Shown here piece after piece: positions 10,790 to 20,734 of a stretch of DNA of 64,000 nucleotides. Both the position numbers and the translations under genes were made by a program. Under the pieces are notes generated by a model. It was given only the letters and a program-made list of their open reading frames with translations, had not been told where the DNA came from and did no database searches. Each line of letters starts with the position of its first letter. Within the stretch, counting starts at the first letter, position 1. The DNA comes from Lepidostoma basale (taxonomy: Eukaryota; Arthropoda; Insecta; Trichoptera; Lepidostomatidae), in NCBI GenBank assembly GCA_022606425.2, contig JAHDVF020000840.1, forward strand, positions 868,001 to 932,000, read 5' to 3'.

Positions 10790-11125
10790 TGGTGTCGTGT
10801 CAAGTCTTCCCAACGCTAGCAATCACTGCAGCGAAAACATCTATGTCTTGCGCCACTTGGAACAGGTTCTCAACTTTGCGCATTCCGGTCTACTCTCTTA
10901 TATATCGTAGCCAGAACAACTATCTTCTGCCAACTCTCTGACGTCCCTCTATTTTGCCCATGATCAGTCGAAGGAGGTGGTATCTTTCTTCCTTTAGCAC
11001 ATGACCCAAATGTGAGACTTTTCTAACCTTCACACTTGACAACAGCTCTCTATTGGCTCCGGCTTTCTGTAGTACGTCTGCATTACTGACCGTTATATCC
11101 ACATCTCAAACGCTTTCAATCGGTT
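10790..11125 (-). mobile_element. LINE family E, 3' fragment
   Basis: The minus strand reads ELLSSVKVRKVSHLGHVLKE then RLIMGKIEGRQRVGRR, a LINE tail box also seen at 49.64-49.90 kb (FGHIAHRD, IIMGKVEGKRLQGRPQ). Downstream frames carry stops. Confidence 0.65.
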
Positions 11126-11172
11126 CATTACATTCACTTTCAAAGTCAAACTTTCACAGCCATATAGCAGAA

Positions 11173-11461
11173 AAGAGCCATGTTAGGAATAAGCCTAAGA
11201 GACAGAGTTAGAAACGATACGGTGAGAGAAAAAACAAAGGTCACTGACATCATCCACCGGGTGGCGACTCTAAAATGGCAATGGGCAGGTCACGGCAAAG
11301 AGAAGTGCAGGGCGACCGCAACAACGGTGGAAGAAAGATCTAAACAGACACGTCGGAATAAACTGGATGCAGTTTGCACAGGACAGAGTGACATGTAAGC
11401 GAATGGAGGAAGTCTTTGTCCAGGAGTGGACGGGAATAAGCAGAGGGAGAAGAAGAAGAAG
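11173..11461 (+). mobile_element. LINE family C, 5'-truncated copy
   Basis: Reads MLGISLRDRVRNDTVREKTK, DIIHRVATLKWQWAGHG, a frameshift, then LDAVCTGQSDM in place of the usual LNRHVGITWMQ text, and ends in GAAGAAGAAGAAGA. ATAGCAGAA at 11164-11172 and 11462-11470 is a 9-bp target-site duplication. Confidence 0.8.
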
Positions 11462-11502
11462 ATAGCAGAATAAACCATATATAATTTTTAACCATTATAT
11501 GG

Positions 11503-11943
11503 AAAAGACAATTGAACTACTAACATATTTTCATTGGAGATCGACATTTTCATAATATTTCATAATTCATATTATGAATGATGCAATACTAATTTGTCTA
11601 CGGATAGATTTGTACGCTTATAACAAAATAATGAAATAATGAAAGGATCATTAAGATGGTTTGGACATATGGAAAGAATGAATGAAGAAATAATGGTAAA
11701 AAAATTATATGTTAACGATGTGAACGGAACCAGAAATAGAGGAAGACCGAGGAAAACGTGGCACGATCAAATAAATCAAATATTGAATGTCGGCCATGTG
11801 AGGAGTCAGAGAAATCGACGAGCGTGCATGACGCGATGTATGAATGTTGAGGAAGCGAAAGAAATGTCAGGAAAGAAAAGTGTGGCAGTCCATTCTTTCT
11901 GCCTACCCCTTCGGGGAGACGGCGTGATGGTTAGTTAGTTAAT
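11503..11943 (+). mobile_element. Chimeric LINE family A insertion
   Basis: The 3' part (11628-11943) is a good family A tail: LRWFGHMERMNEEIMVKKLY, RGRPRKTWHDQINQIL, RRACMTRCMNVEEAKEM, ending in GTTAGTTAGTTAA. Its 5' part (11503-11627) repeats 10613-10722. TTAACCATTATATG occurs on both sides (11488-11501 and 11944-11957), so the two parts appear to have inserted as one unit. Confidence 0.65.
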
Positions 11944-12460
11944 TTAACCATTATATGCGGAGTTTCAGGTTAAGATTATCGTTGTAACAGAAGATTCTCA
12001 TTTTATAAAATGATACAAGATAAATTAATACACTATATAACTTTGGCATGTGAAAAAAATATGTCACTAACCTTACAATAAAGTACATCTCTAACTGCTC
12101 ACGCCGAGTCTGCGAGAAATGTATTTATCCTCATCCCGTCGGTCACCACCGGTACAGTAAACGGATATGAATATCCTTCCTGCAAATAAAGTGTTAAAAG
12201 AGATAAATACTTCATACTAATTATATTAGTATTCTGCCTTCATGATCTTAGACCTCTGTATTCTTCTACTTTTAAGTGTTACGATCTTATGTTATGTTTT
12301 TGTGTATTTTTGTTTTACTTATATTATTGTAAAATTGAAATGAAATAGATAATCCATTGTTTTGGCGGAAACACATTGATATTTCAACATTATTAACTGT
12401 TTGAATAAAAACACCGTTATGAAATATCACAATTGATTATATTTCTTTCGAAATTGTCGC

Positions 12461-12496
12461 AACAGCTGTTTCGCTAACCGATGTTAGCATCGTCAG
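12461..12496 (-). ncRNA. Hammerhead-like motif, P3
   Basis: Core CTGACGA (one change from CTGATGA), one T, helix II GCTAAC/GTTAGC with loop ATCG, GAAA, palindrome CAGCTG, then TT. Confidence 0.62.
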
Positions 12497-12510
12497 GTTG
12501 ATTGTAACAC

Positions 12511-12546
12511 CTGACTATGCTAACATCAGTTAGCGAAACAACTGTC
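12511..12546 (+). ncRNA. Hammerhead-like motif, P3
   Basis: Core CTGACTA, one T, helix II GCTAAC/GTTAGC with loop ATCA, GAAA, CAACTG (one mismatch from palindromic), then TC. Confidence 0.55.
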
Positions 12547-12721
12547 GCGGCAACTTCGAAAAAAAATTATGAAATGAAATAAGCCTATTATATATTAAAA
12601 AAAATGAAATAGCAACTTAAGATAAATATCAGTTGTAAGCATCATAATGTTGACTTAAGAATGTTGATTGTGTATATTAATAATAAGAAAATAAACAAAC
12701 TCTAAATTATGTGAAAATAAT

Positions 12722-12990
12722 TTTAAAAACTCTCCGAGATCGTGTCCGTAACGCAGACATGAGAAAAACTTGCGAAATATAGGATATCGTTCTGTGGAGT
12801 AGATCCAAAAGAAGAAACTGGAAAGACCCTGTAGCCAGAATGGATAGTGACAGACTCGCATATACAGCCGCTTAAGAAATCCCGGACGCCGCCGCCCACC
12901 TGGAAGACCGCCTAAGAGATGTAGAGACAGCTGGTCCTCATCATCCCAGGAGACATGATTTCTGTGGCACAGATCGTCAGATCAATTGTA
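12722..12990 (+). mobile_element. LINE family B, 3' fragment
   Basis: Reads TLRDRVRNADMRKTCEI, a stop, DIVLWSRSKRRNWKDPVARM, then a frameshift and a tail (HHPRRHDFCGTDRQIN-like) shared with the minus-strand copies at 55.51-55.90 and 57.29-57.45 kb. These three form a subfamily whose tail contains ACAGATCGTCAGATC. Confidence 0.7.
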
Positions 12991-13089
12991 TTTTTTTTTA
13001 AATCGGTAGATTTAGACAACTCTTGAAAAAAATGGGTTCCTATAACACTTTTTGTACTTTTCCTTAACATGTTTAAAGTAAGTAATATT

Positions 13090-13192
13090 TTTAAATTATT
13101 ATAATACGAAAGAAAACGTCGGTTTTATGTTACAATTTATATGAATGATATATTTTGTCGGTCTAAGTCATTATAAAATGTAGCGAAAATCA
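13090..13192. repeat. P1 foldback remnant
   Basis: ATAATACGAAAGAAAACGTC and ATATTTTGTCGGTCTAAGTC resemble the left arm and tip of P1. The right arm is reduced to a few bases around TAGCGAAAATCAT. Confidence 0.45.
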
Positions 13193-13252
13193 TAAGCGTT
13201 ATTGTTTTATTCTTATAGTTGTATGTCAACATGAAAAGGCAAAAACTCGAAA

Positions 13253-13690
13253 GACATCAAGAAATAGTTCGAATATATTTAAAATACGAGAGCGAAAGAG
13301 AAATGCTTCGATTCTCTCCGAAGTAAAGAAATGCACATGAATGCGCATGCCCGAGAATATTTCTAGATTATTTTGAATTTTGTTCTGATTATTGTCGTAT
13401 GACAGAAGTGTTCGATTGACATCAAGAAATAGTTCGAGAATATTTCAAATACGAGAGCGAGATAGAAATGCTTCAATTCTCTCCGAAGTAAAGTAAATGC
13501 GTATGCGCGAAAATATTTCTGAATTATTTTGAATTTTGTTCTGATTATTGTCGTATGACAGTAGTGTTCGAATGACATCAAGAAATAGTTCCAGAATATT
13601 TAAAATACGAGAGCGAGAGAGAAATGCTTCGATTCTCTCCGAAGTAAAGTAAATGCACATGAATTATTGTTGTATGACAGTAGTGTAGAA
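13253..13690. repeat. Tandem repeat, three units of ~160 bp
   Basis: Units start at GACATCAAGAAATAGTTC at 13253, 13418 and 13574 and share ATGCTTCGATTCTCTCCGAA and TGTCGTATGACAG. The last unit is shortened. A related single unit lies on the opposite strand at about 27.18-27.37 kb, and the flanking block near 13.79-13.87 kb (ATTATACAGTGAACCAAG) has its inverse at 27.06-27.11 kb, so the tandem belongs to a larger interspersed element. Confidence 0.75.
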
Positions 13691-14059
13691 AACAAAAGGA
13701 GAAAAATTGGGTATTTTTAATTGAGATTTTTTTTTTACATATGTAACAATATATTTGCATTAAAAGTTTAAACTTATTAACTGATTACGATTATACAGTG
13801 AACCAAGTTTTTAAAGGGTAAAAAATCTTTACTTCCGTGAATATTTCGCGGGCTGCAATTGGTTCACATTAATTATAATAAATACTTCCAGAAAACTGTC
13901 ATTCATTGGTATGAATTATAAAAGATATACTGCTTGTGATTATCAAAATGAGAACATTGTAACGAGTGCGTTCTTAATACGATATTGTTGCAAGTAGAAT
14001 ATAATATCCTTAGGAGATTGAAAATAACTTAGTTTAATCCACTAATTATTTTTTTTAAT

Positions 14060-14515
14060 ATTTAAAAATACGACATGTTTCGGAGGATACCTCCATCTTC
14101 AGGTGTAAAAATATAATAAAAACTAAACAATGAAATACTAATATAAAAACGCATTTCAAATTCGATACAATAATTCTAATCGAAAAATTAACCTGGGCTT
14201 TTTGGTATAAGTACTAATAATTATTTTTTTATCATTAAGAACTAATAAATAATATTAAATAATAATCATACATGATGATAATATAAAAAAAAATATTTAA
14301 AAAATAAATAATATATAAAAATTGTAATTTAGAAAAAATATACATTTGAAAATGTATGTTTCATCATATCACATCCAAAATTCCTCGTCTTTTAAAAAGG
14401 TATCTTAATTTTTAAATTTGAATTATTGTATCGAATTTTAAATGCGTTTTAATATTAGTCTTTCATTGTTTAGTTTTAATTAATTTTTTTCACCTGAAGA
14501 TGGATGTATTACTGT
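14060..14515. repeat. P5 foldback with wide spacer
   Basis: The left arm runs from the minus-strand motif through ATAATAAAAACTAAACAATG and TTCGATACAATAATTC; the right arm returns through GAATTATTGTATCGAATTT and TCATTGTTTAGTTTTAAT to CACCTGAAGATGG, where it stops. The spacer of about 170 bp is AT-rich. The right-hand motif is truncated after CTGAAGATGGA. Confidence 0.75.
14072..14102 (-). ncRNA. Hammerhead-like motif, P5
   Basis: Core CTGAAGA (one change from CTGATGA), one T, helix II GGAGG/CCTCC (perfect 5 bp, loop TAT), GAAA, palindrome CATG, then TC. Flanking CAC and GTA give a weak helix I with two pairs. Confidence 0.65.
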
Positions 14516-14603
14516 GGAATTCCACAGTTTTAATGCCTTAGCGTTTAATAAATATAAAATCCGACTGTTTAATGTTTTTTTTTACTGTGCTCCGTTTTGA
14601 ATG

Positions 14604-14745
14604 TAACTAACCAACCATCACGCCATTTCCCCGGAGAGGTAGGCAGAGAGGATGGATCGCCACAATGCTCTGTCCTGGCATACTTCTCGGGCTTCCTCCA
14701 CATTCATACATCGTACCATGCACGCACGTCGATTATTCCGACTTC
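14604..14745 (-). mobile_element. LINE family A, terminal fragment
   Basis: The minus strand reads SRNNRRACMVRCMNVEEARE and the ending LSAYLSGEMA, then TTGGTTAGTTA. Truncated just upstream of the cysteine patch. Confidence 0.7.
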
Positions 14746-15083
14746 AAAAAAAATATAATAACAAACCGTATTAAAAGACGCGGAATTTTGGATGTGATTG
14801 TGAATAAGTCATCTTATGATTGAAAAAACAGTTCTCAAGCTGTTTTATATCCACGTATCATGCTCATACACCAACTGGAAAAAAAATGCAAACTTATATC
14901 ACTACAGTGTGAATGGATTCTGCAAGCCTGGGATCCAAGTTCTAATGAGAACATCATGGATAGATTTTTGTAATGTTTTATACACTATAAAATAAATGGA
15001 ATTAAACAATATTTTGTGGAGAACTATGATAAAGGTTCTGGTCTTCGTCTTAACATATTGCATTTTAATTTTCATAATACATA

Positions 15084-15655
15084 GTGAATGGCGCATTTAA
15101 AGTTGTCATCGCAAACAAAAATCTATCCAAAAAAGCTAGAATGGCAGTGCACAATGGTGTTCTTCTACCGACCCTTATGTATGGAAGCGAAGCATGGAAC
15201 TGGCAAAAGAAGGATGAAAGTAGAATTAATGCGGTAGAAATGAGATCTCTTAGACGAATGTGCGGATACTCTGTGTATGATAGTGTGTTGAATGAAAATA
15301 TAAGAAGTGAATGCGGTGCGAATGATGGTGTTATGAACAAAATAATGAAAGGATCATGAAGACGATTTGGACATATGGAAAGAATGAATGAAGAAAGAAT
15401 GGTAAAAAAATTATATGTTAACGATGTAAATGGAACCAGAAATAGAGGAAGACCGAGGAAAACGTGCCACGATCAAATAAATCAAATATTGAATGTCGGC
15501 CATGTGAGGAATCAGAGAAATCGACGCGCGTGCATGACACGATGTATGAATGTTGAGGAAGCGAGAAAAATATATCAGGAAAGAAAAGTGTGGCAGTCCA
15601 TTATTTCTGCCTACCCCTTCGGGGAGACGGCGTGATGGTTAGTTAGTTAGTTAGT
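15084..15655 (+). mobile_element. LINE family A, longest plus-strand copy
   Basis: Encodes VVIANKNLSKKARMAVHNGV, LLPTLMYGSEAWNWQKKDES and RINAVEMRSLRRMCG (end of the RT/thumb region). One in-frame stop (TGA near 15357) follows, then RFGHMERMNEERMVKKLY, NRGRPRKTCHDQINQIL, RRACMTRCMNVEEARKIYQE and the ending SAYPFGETA. The 3' end is GTTAGTTAGTTAGTTA. TAATACATA at 15075-15083 and 15656-15664 is a target-site duplication. One stop in about 190 codons suggests a relatively young insertion. Confidence 0.88.
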
Positions 15656-15785
15656 TAATACATAATACGTATCATAATAATACGTATCATATTGTAATAG
15701 AAAGGTAATTTTTTTTCACAATTTCATTTACTTTATTGACGAATAAAACGTTAACACTACGTAATTCCATTGTTGTAATTTAGAA

Positions 15786-16225
15786 GGAGAATTTGTAACA
15801 CTGTTCATATCCACTTTAATTATATTTTTTACGGACAAAAATATTCTCCTACATGTTTCGGAGGTGACTTCCATCCTCGGGTATAAATATATCTAAATAA
15901 AAATTACAGAATTTTCAAGTCATCATTTACTTTACAGGCATTTCAGTAATTTAAGTTTAGTTATACTCACTTTACATTCGTTTAGTTATATGGTATTAAA
16001 ACTGATCAAGAACTTTTACATTTGAAGTAAACTGTTTAAGTTAATAAACTTTTTTTAAATTGACATGCCTTCACCACAGCACTACTGTCAGGTTGATAAA
16101 TTGCTTAATTTTTTTTTATGTATTTACACTAGAATTTGGAGGTCACGTCCAAAACGTATTGAGAAATATTTTTGTTTGTAATGATATAAAATAAAAAGTG
16201 GATATTAAGAATTTGTAAGACTGTT
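15786..16225. repeat. P5 foldback, diverged
   Basis: The left arm TTCATATCCACTTTAATTA plus GACAAAAATATTCTCC pairs with the right arm AATATTTTTGTTTGTAATG and AAAAAGTGGATATTAAG. The left tip motif is at 15850-15880; the right tip is decayed (GGAGGTCACGTCCAAAACG near 16137-16155). Confidence 0.65.
15850..15880 (-). ncRNA. Hammerhead-like motif, P5
   Basis: Core CCGAGGA, one T, helix II GGAAG/CCTCC (4 of 5 pairs), GAAA, palindrome CATG, then TA. Two core changes. Confidence 0.45.
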
Positions 16226-16242
16226 AACAGTCTTACAAATTC
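16209..16242. repeat. Perfect 34-bp palindrome
   Basis: GAATTTGTAAGACTGTT followed at once by its exact reverse complement, with no spacer. It lies at the outer end of the P5 right arm. Confidence 0.85.
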
Positions 16243-16339
16243 TCTTTCCAAATTTTTTTTAATTTATAAATGTGAGTCGCCTTATTATCATAAGAAGTAA
16301 TACAAATTCTTATATTGGATTACCTTTTGTATTTTTTAC

Positions 16340-16485
16340 ATAAAGTCCTTCTCAATAAGAGATGATCTTATTAGTTAAGAAATATTTTGCTGTTAACATA
16401 AATTAATCATATTTTTCTTTGCTTACAGGTGAGTTATCTCAACATGGATTCCATAACGTTGCAAATATTGGATACAAGTGAGTAA
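16340..16485 (+). repeat. Duplicated exon-like unit, copy 1
   Basis: TTTTTCTTTGCTTACAG resembles a splice acceptor. About 44 nt later comes ATACAAGTGAGTAAAA, resembling a donor. The same unit, diverged, is at about 57690-57792, and both copies are followed within ~100 bp by a SINE2-like tRNA box. I do not recognise the enclosed sequence. Confidence 0.5.
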
Positions 16486-16554
16486 AAAAAACATTTATAT
16501 TGTAGTTGTCTATTACTTCAAACATCCAAAGATTTTATTAAGTCATTTTATCAA

Positions 16555-16690
16555 CGAAGTGGTGGTCCAGGGGGAAAATCGCTTGGTCCTGATCCAGGGG
16601 ACTTGGGTTTTTTAATCTTAGACACGATCCGATTCTCGTAATAATATTTTTTTTTCTGCACGTATTGTACTCGTATATCGTAAAAATCAA
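16555..16690 (+). mobile_element. SINE2, diverged
   Basis: GTGGTGGTCCAGGGGGAAAA (box A-like) and GGGGACTTGGGTTTTTTAA (mutated box B) correspond to the better copy at 22.12 kb. The 3' block TTTTTTTTCTGCACGTATTG corresponds to its TTTTCTGCTCACATTG. Confidence 0.6.
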
Positions 16691-16943
16691 TTTATCTAAT
16701 ACCACTGATTAATGAATGAAATTATTGTTAAAACCTTTTTTTAAATATTTTTTATTTGTTTATTTATTGTTGTTGGTACAAACAAAGTATCTAATATACA
16801 GTAGTGATAGGTAATAACATATATATTTAAACAGATTAGATGCCTCACTGAGATGTGCACACCAAGAACATAACATTGGAAGTTCAACTATCTTGTACCA
16901 CCCTTCGGCATAAAGAACCGTCAGGCAAAACAAGACATTTTAA

Positions 16944-17772
16944 CCCTTAACGTACCGTGTTCAAAACAAAACGCTTGCTCCCATGTGGTAAGTTCAGTTT
17001 ACCGCTAACTTTATCTAAATATCAAGCATATGACTAGATGAATCAAAATTTAATTTATGTCATCTTGTAGGGAATTTCATTAGGAATAGATCGATATCTA
17101 TAACATACATGGATTATTTGAAAAACATATCATTATTAATTTTTTTCTGGAACCATGCGATTTCTGATATGTAATGCGTCATAGCATACGGGCGACTAAA
17201 CATCGGGTCGGGTCGGGTCGAAACTTGTCTGCGCGCCGGGCCGGCGGGGCGATGATAAAGGCACCTAGGCCGGCGGCCGGCGGGGCGAGACTTTACGAGA
17301 TTTTACGTATGATAAAGGCACCTAGGCAAAATGTATAGTACGTTCAAGACAACGAGTACGTATTAATATTTGTCCCTTTTGGTAAAGTGTTAATATTTTC
17401 ACAGTTCTGATATTATTAACTTACGTGCTGCGTTTTCATCCAGTCGGTATTATTACGTACCTATTGAAAAGGCCAAACATATAATTTATAATACGTTCAA
17501 AACAGCGAGTAAGTATTTGTCACTTTTGATAAAGTTGTAAATATTAGCAAAACAAATTCTACCTTAACACGAATGAAGGTGAGGGCAGTCTTAGAAAATA
17601 TTTTTTTTTGGGATGAAGGAAGTAATTTTTTGCTTTTTTTTTATTACGAAATATTGAGAACACTTCAATGGAGGATTACAATTTTTTTTATAATATTAGG
17701 GTCCATAGGTTTTAAGAAAATCAACTTTAAATTGGCAGTGGAAACTCAATTTACCACATGGCAACGCGACGG
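16944..17772. mobile_element. piggyBac-like non-autonomous element (tentative)
   Basis: Bounded by TTAA at 16940-16943 and 17773-17776. The left end CCCTTAACGTACC and right end CGCGACGG match only partly, but a subterminal inverted pair CCATGTGGTAAGTTCAGTTT / GAAACTCAATTTACCACATG is clear. TTAA targets with CCC-type ends are a piggyBac feature. No transposase is seen. The interior holds a GC-rich patch (17200-17300) and a direct repeat (17334-17398 against 17488-17545). Confidence 0.5.
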
Positions 17773-17819
17773 TTAAGATAAAGAGACATACAAATTCAGT
17801 TAAACAAAGCTATAGCAAA

Positions 17820-18150
17820 GGACAAAGAACAAACATACCAATCAGGTATAAAAAAAAATAGCACGAGACAAAGAAAAAAACAAACAAACAAATCAAAGTA
17901 TGATTAAAAAAAGAGATATACATATCAGAAAAAGGATACAATAGTATTACATGAAGAAAAAACAATTCACAATTATATTATATCAAATCAAAATATGTAT
18001 AATAAGGCAAGATATACAAAAGCAATAGCAAGAGACAAAGAAAAAACAAACAAACAAACCAAGTATGATGAAAAAAAGATATGCAAATCGGATAAAACGA
18101 TACAATAGCATTACATAAAGAAAAAACAATTCACAAATTAGTCAAATAAA
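17820..18150. repeat. A-rich direct repeat, two units of ~167 bp
   Basis: GAGACAAAGAAAAAA, ACAAACAAACAAA and ATACAATAG.ATTACAT.AAG blocks occur at about 17865-17975 and again from 18032 to 18140 in the same order. Non-coding. Confidence 0.65.
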
Positions 18151-18307
18151 GACAATATCTCAGGACAAAGAAAAAATAAACAAATCAGGTAAAACAAGTC
18201 AGTTAACCCAAGATAGGGAAAAATACAAAAATAACAAAATAAGAAAAAATCACAAATTAAAATCAAGACCTTAACCAAGCTGTTTAATTTTAGATAATTT
18301 ATGTCAT

Positions 18308-18345
18308 TCTCCCGATGATGAAGTCGAAACATATCGAGAAAAAAT
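18308..18345 (+). ncRNA. Hammerhead-like remnant, P5 type
   Basis: CCGATGA, a short TGAAGTC in place of helix II, GAAA, then CATA and TC. The helix is only two pairs, so this is a decayed motif; no arm partner is obvious. Confidence 0.35.
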
Positions 18346-18424
18346 TATGTTGTACAAATCAAATCAGTCAAAAGTATTTAAAATTTGAATTACACACGCG
18401 ATACTTACTATTTGACGTTCTTCG

Positions 18425-18600
18425 TGAGGAGTGCAACATCTACGACTGCCATACTGAAGGTCCCAGGTTCGATTCCCAGCAAAATTCTCACGCTGTCCTT
18501 TATCTGCTAGAATTCACATGACAATAAAAATGGCGAAAAACTAGCTACCAATCACATGTCATGAGAATCAATAGCTAAAAGGTAGTATACAGTAATTTGG
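18425..18600 (+). mobile_element. SINE1 copy
   Basis: ACGACTGCCATACTGAAGGT and the box B-like GGTTCGATTCCCAGC, then the 3' block CTAGCTACCAATCACATGTC and GAGAATCAATAGCT. tRNA-derived, 5'-incomplete (no clear box A). Confidence 0.7.
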
Positions 18601-18604
18601 AAAG

Positions 18605-18712
18605 CATCGGGAAACTACCACATTAAAGGTCCGATTGGCATCCCAAAAACCAGCAAAGATATTTATAGGCTTGCTGCAAACCAATCCCTAGGATTGAAAA
18701 AAATAAAATAAA
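18605..18712 (+). mobile_element. LINE 3' scrap, possibly family H
   Basis: GCTTGCTGCAAACCAATCCC and GGATTGAAAAA resemble the last bases of the LINE at 42.07-42.10 kb (GCTACAAACCAATCCC, GATTGAAACC). Confidence 0.4.
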
Positions 18713-19960
18713 AAAAAACTTACTTATTATTGAGGAATAACGCCCATTTTTAAGTATGATCCGTACACTGTATTCATTTCATTCAATGTTTCTTCATGTC
18801 TTCTCACATAATAGAGGTTATTATCACGCGTGGTTTTTTGTAGGAACTGATTGAAATCGGGGTCTTCTTTAGCCACACCAAAAATAATTCTCGAGAATTC
18901 CTTTCTTTTGACTAAACATATTTACACAAGTAAACATTAAAGAATCATTGACCCGCGTGGCAGAAGGTGAAAAATCCTTTGGTTCCCGTCTTACTTGCGA
19001 TGTTTTTACAAGTCTAACTAAAGCGGTACCCACTGGCGAGGCGACAACAGTCGTAATTTGTGGGCAATTCGTTAGAAAATGGCGCCTGCATTGTTCCCGC
19101 CAGGAGAAATGTCAAACACATAAATTAAAAGGTTGTTATATTTCTAATTTCCCCGGCGAACAAACCGATAAATTGAAACATTTCGCCGTGGCAAGGCGCG
19201 AGTGGTGAAATAACCCGTCCATTGTTCCAGGCGAACCCGCTCCGCTTTATTTCACCATTATTATGCAACAAACACTGCACTCTTCGCCTCGTCATTGCAT
19301 GCCTATTTCACAACGTCTTGTTTGTACAAGTGAAATATTGGTGATGGCGGATGGTACATAAGTGAAGCACTACACTGAGTTGACAAAAACTATTCCAAAT
19401 CGAAACTTTAAATTTCGTATCGTCATGTCCCACTGATATTATTTTATTGTTGCTGTTTGTAAGACGCCATTTTTGTTAGTGTGATTTTGAACACGCTTCG
19501 AAATCTATGTTTTGTTTCTCACGTCGAGTTACGCAACACAGTGTAATAATTTCATAGTATATAGGTAAGTAACAACCATTTATTTAGAATATTTTTTACA
19601 AAAGCATTATTTTCATCCACATATGCACCCGTAGTTATATTGAGACTGGCAATATAAAAATACAAATATTGAAATAGAAATGTTTCTTTGCAACCGTGCG
19701 TCAAACTGTCAAAGTTTAAAAAAACGAATTGTAAGAATAGTTTATTTATTATTTACTTCAAATAAAATTTTTTGAATGATATAAAGTTATAAATTAGCGG
19801 CTATATTACTAAAATATCACTACTTTTTTCTCAGAACGCACGCTCGTTTGTTCTACCAGTTGAATTCATTTATTTTATTTGTATTTATATTATACTTTGT
19901 CACTTTGTCTTTTTCTTTTTTATATACTTTGTATATACAACACAAACTTTTAAAATATTA
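18713..19960. other. Low-repeat region, no gene recognised
   Basis: From about 18.9 to 19.4 kb the sequence is less AT-rich and matches none of the repeats listed here. It holds an 86-codon ORF (18948-19208, +) beginning MTRVAEGEKSFGSRLTCDVF, which I do not recognise and do not call a gene. It could be unique host DNA or a conserved non-coding block. Confidence 0.4.
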
Positions 19961-19973
19961 AAATTATATATCA

Positions 19974-20004
19974 GACATTTTTCGGACAACCGGTCCTTCC
20001 TCAG
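19974..20004 (-). ncRNA. Hammerhead-like motif with 6-bp helix I, P6 type
   Basis: Core CTGAGGA (one change), one A, helix II GGAC/GTCC (perfect, loop CGGTT), GAAA, AATG (ancestral CATG probably), then TC. Uniquely in the window, the flanks ATATCA (5') and TGATAT (3') form six helix I pairs. This makes it one of the most complete secondary structures here despite the U7 to G change. Confidence 0.6.
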
Positions 20005-20221
20005 TGATATTATGAAGATACATATTTAAAATATTATAAAATTGTTTACAAATATGATCAGTTTTGATAGATGTTGTGTTATTACTTTAATTATTACTTA
20101 GAAATAATTTTGTTTGAACCTACCTTACACAACAAGACAATGTCACCAATCTTTGTTTAGAACTCTTTTCTTAAACGAAAAAATTAAGTTTGGTAATCAA
20201 ATTGCGTAATCCTAATACGAT

Positions 20222-20734
20222 AATAATAAACTAACTAACCATCACGCCGTTTCCCCGAAGGGATAGGCAGAAAGAATGGATTGCCACACTTTTCTTTCCT
20301 GACATATTTCTCTCGTTTCCTCAACATTCTAAAATCGTGTCATGCAAGCGCGTCGATTTCTCTAACTCCACACGTGGCCGACATTCAATATTTGATTTAT
20401 TTGATCATGCCACGTTTTCCTCGGTCTTCCTCTACTTCTGGTTCCATTTACATCGTAAACATATAATTTTTTTAGGATTCTATCTTCATTCATTATTTTC
20501 ATATAACTCCAAATCATCTTTATGATCCTTTCATTATTTTGTTCATAACACTATCATTTGCACCACATTCACTTCTTATATTTTCACTCTATTATACACT
20601 TTTGCCAGTACCATGCTTCGCTACCATGCATAAGGGTCGGTAGAAGAACACGATTGTGCACTGTCATTCTAGCTTTTTTGGATAGGTTTTTATTTGCGAT
20701 GACAACTTTAAGTGCACCATTCACTATACATTCA
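20222..20734 (-). mobile_element. LINE family A, 5'-truncated copy
   Basis: On the minus strand it runs from VNGAL(K)VVIANKNLSKKA and AKCMVAKVYNRVKI-like decayed text to GRPRKTWHDQINQILNVG, RRACMTRF and LRGNGVMVS, ending in TTAGTTAGTTTA. Frameshifts are frequent. TAATACGAT at 20213-20221 and 20735-20743 is a 9-bp target-site duplication. Confidence 0.85.

Larger units (their letters stand above)
12354..12582. repeat. P3 foldback
   Basis: A palindrome with arms TTTCTTTCGAAATTGTCGC / GTCGCGGCAACTTCGAAA and outer flanks TTTTGGCGGAAACACATTG shared with the copies at 40.7 and 41.0 kb. Both tips carry hammerhead-like motifs with mutually consistent helix II. Confidence 0.8.

Noticed and set aside
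13253..13690. CRISPR array
   Set aside because: The repeats are ~160 bp and contiguous, without short repeats and unique spacers; the DNA is eukaryotic.
13363..13760. Overlapping minus-strand ORFs with repeated protein text
   Set aside because: The repetition comes from the tandem DNA repeat; the same text appears in several frames.
18948..19208. 86-codon ORF as a gene
   Set aside because: No recognisable domain, no start context or splice evidence; kept only as a low-repeat region.
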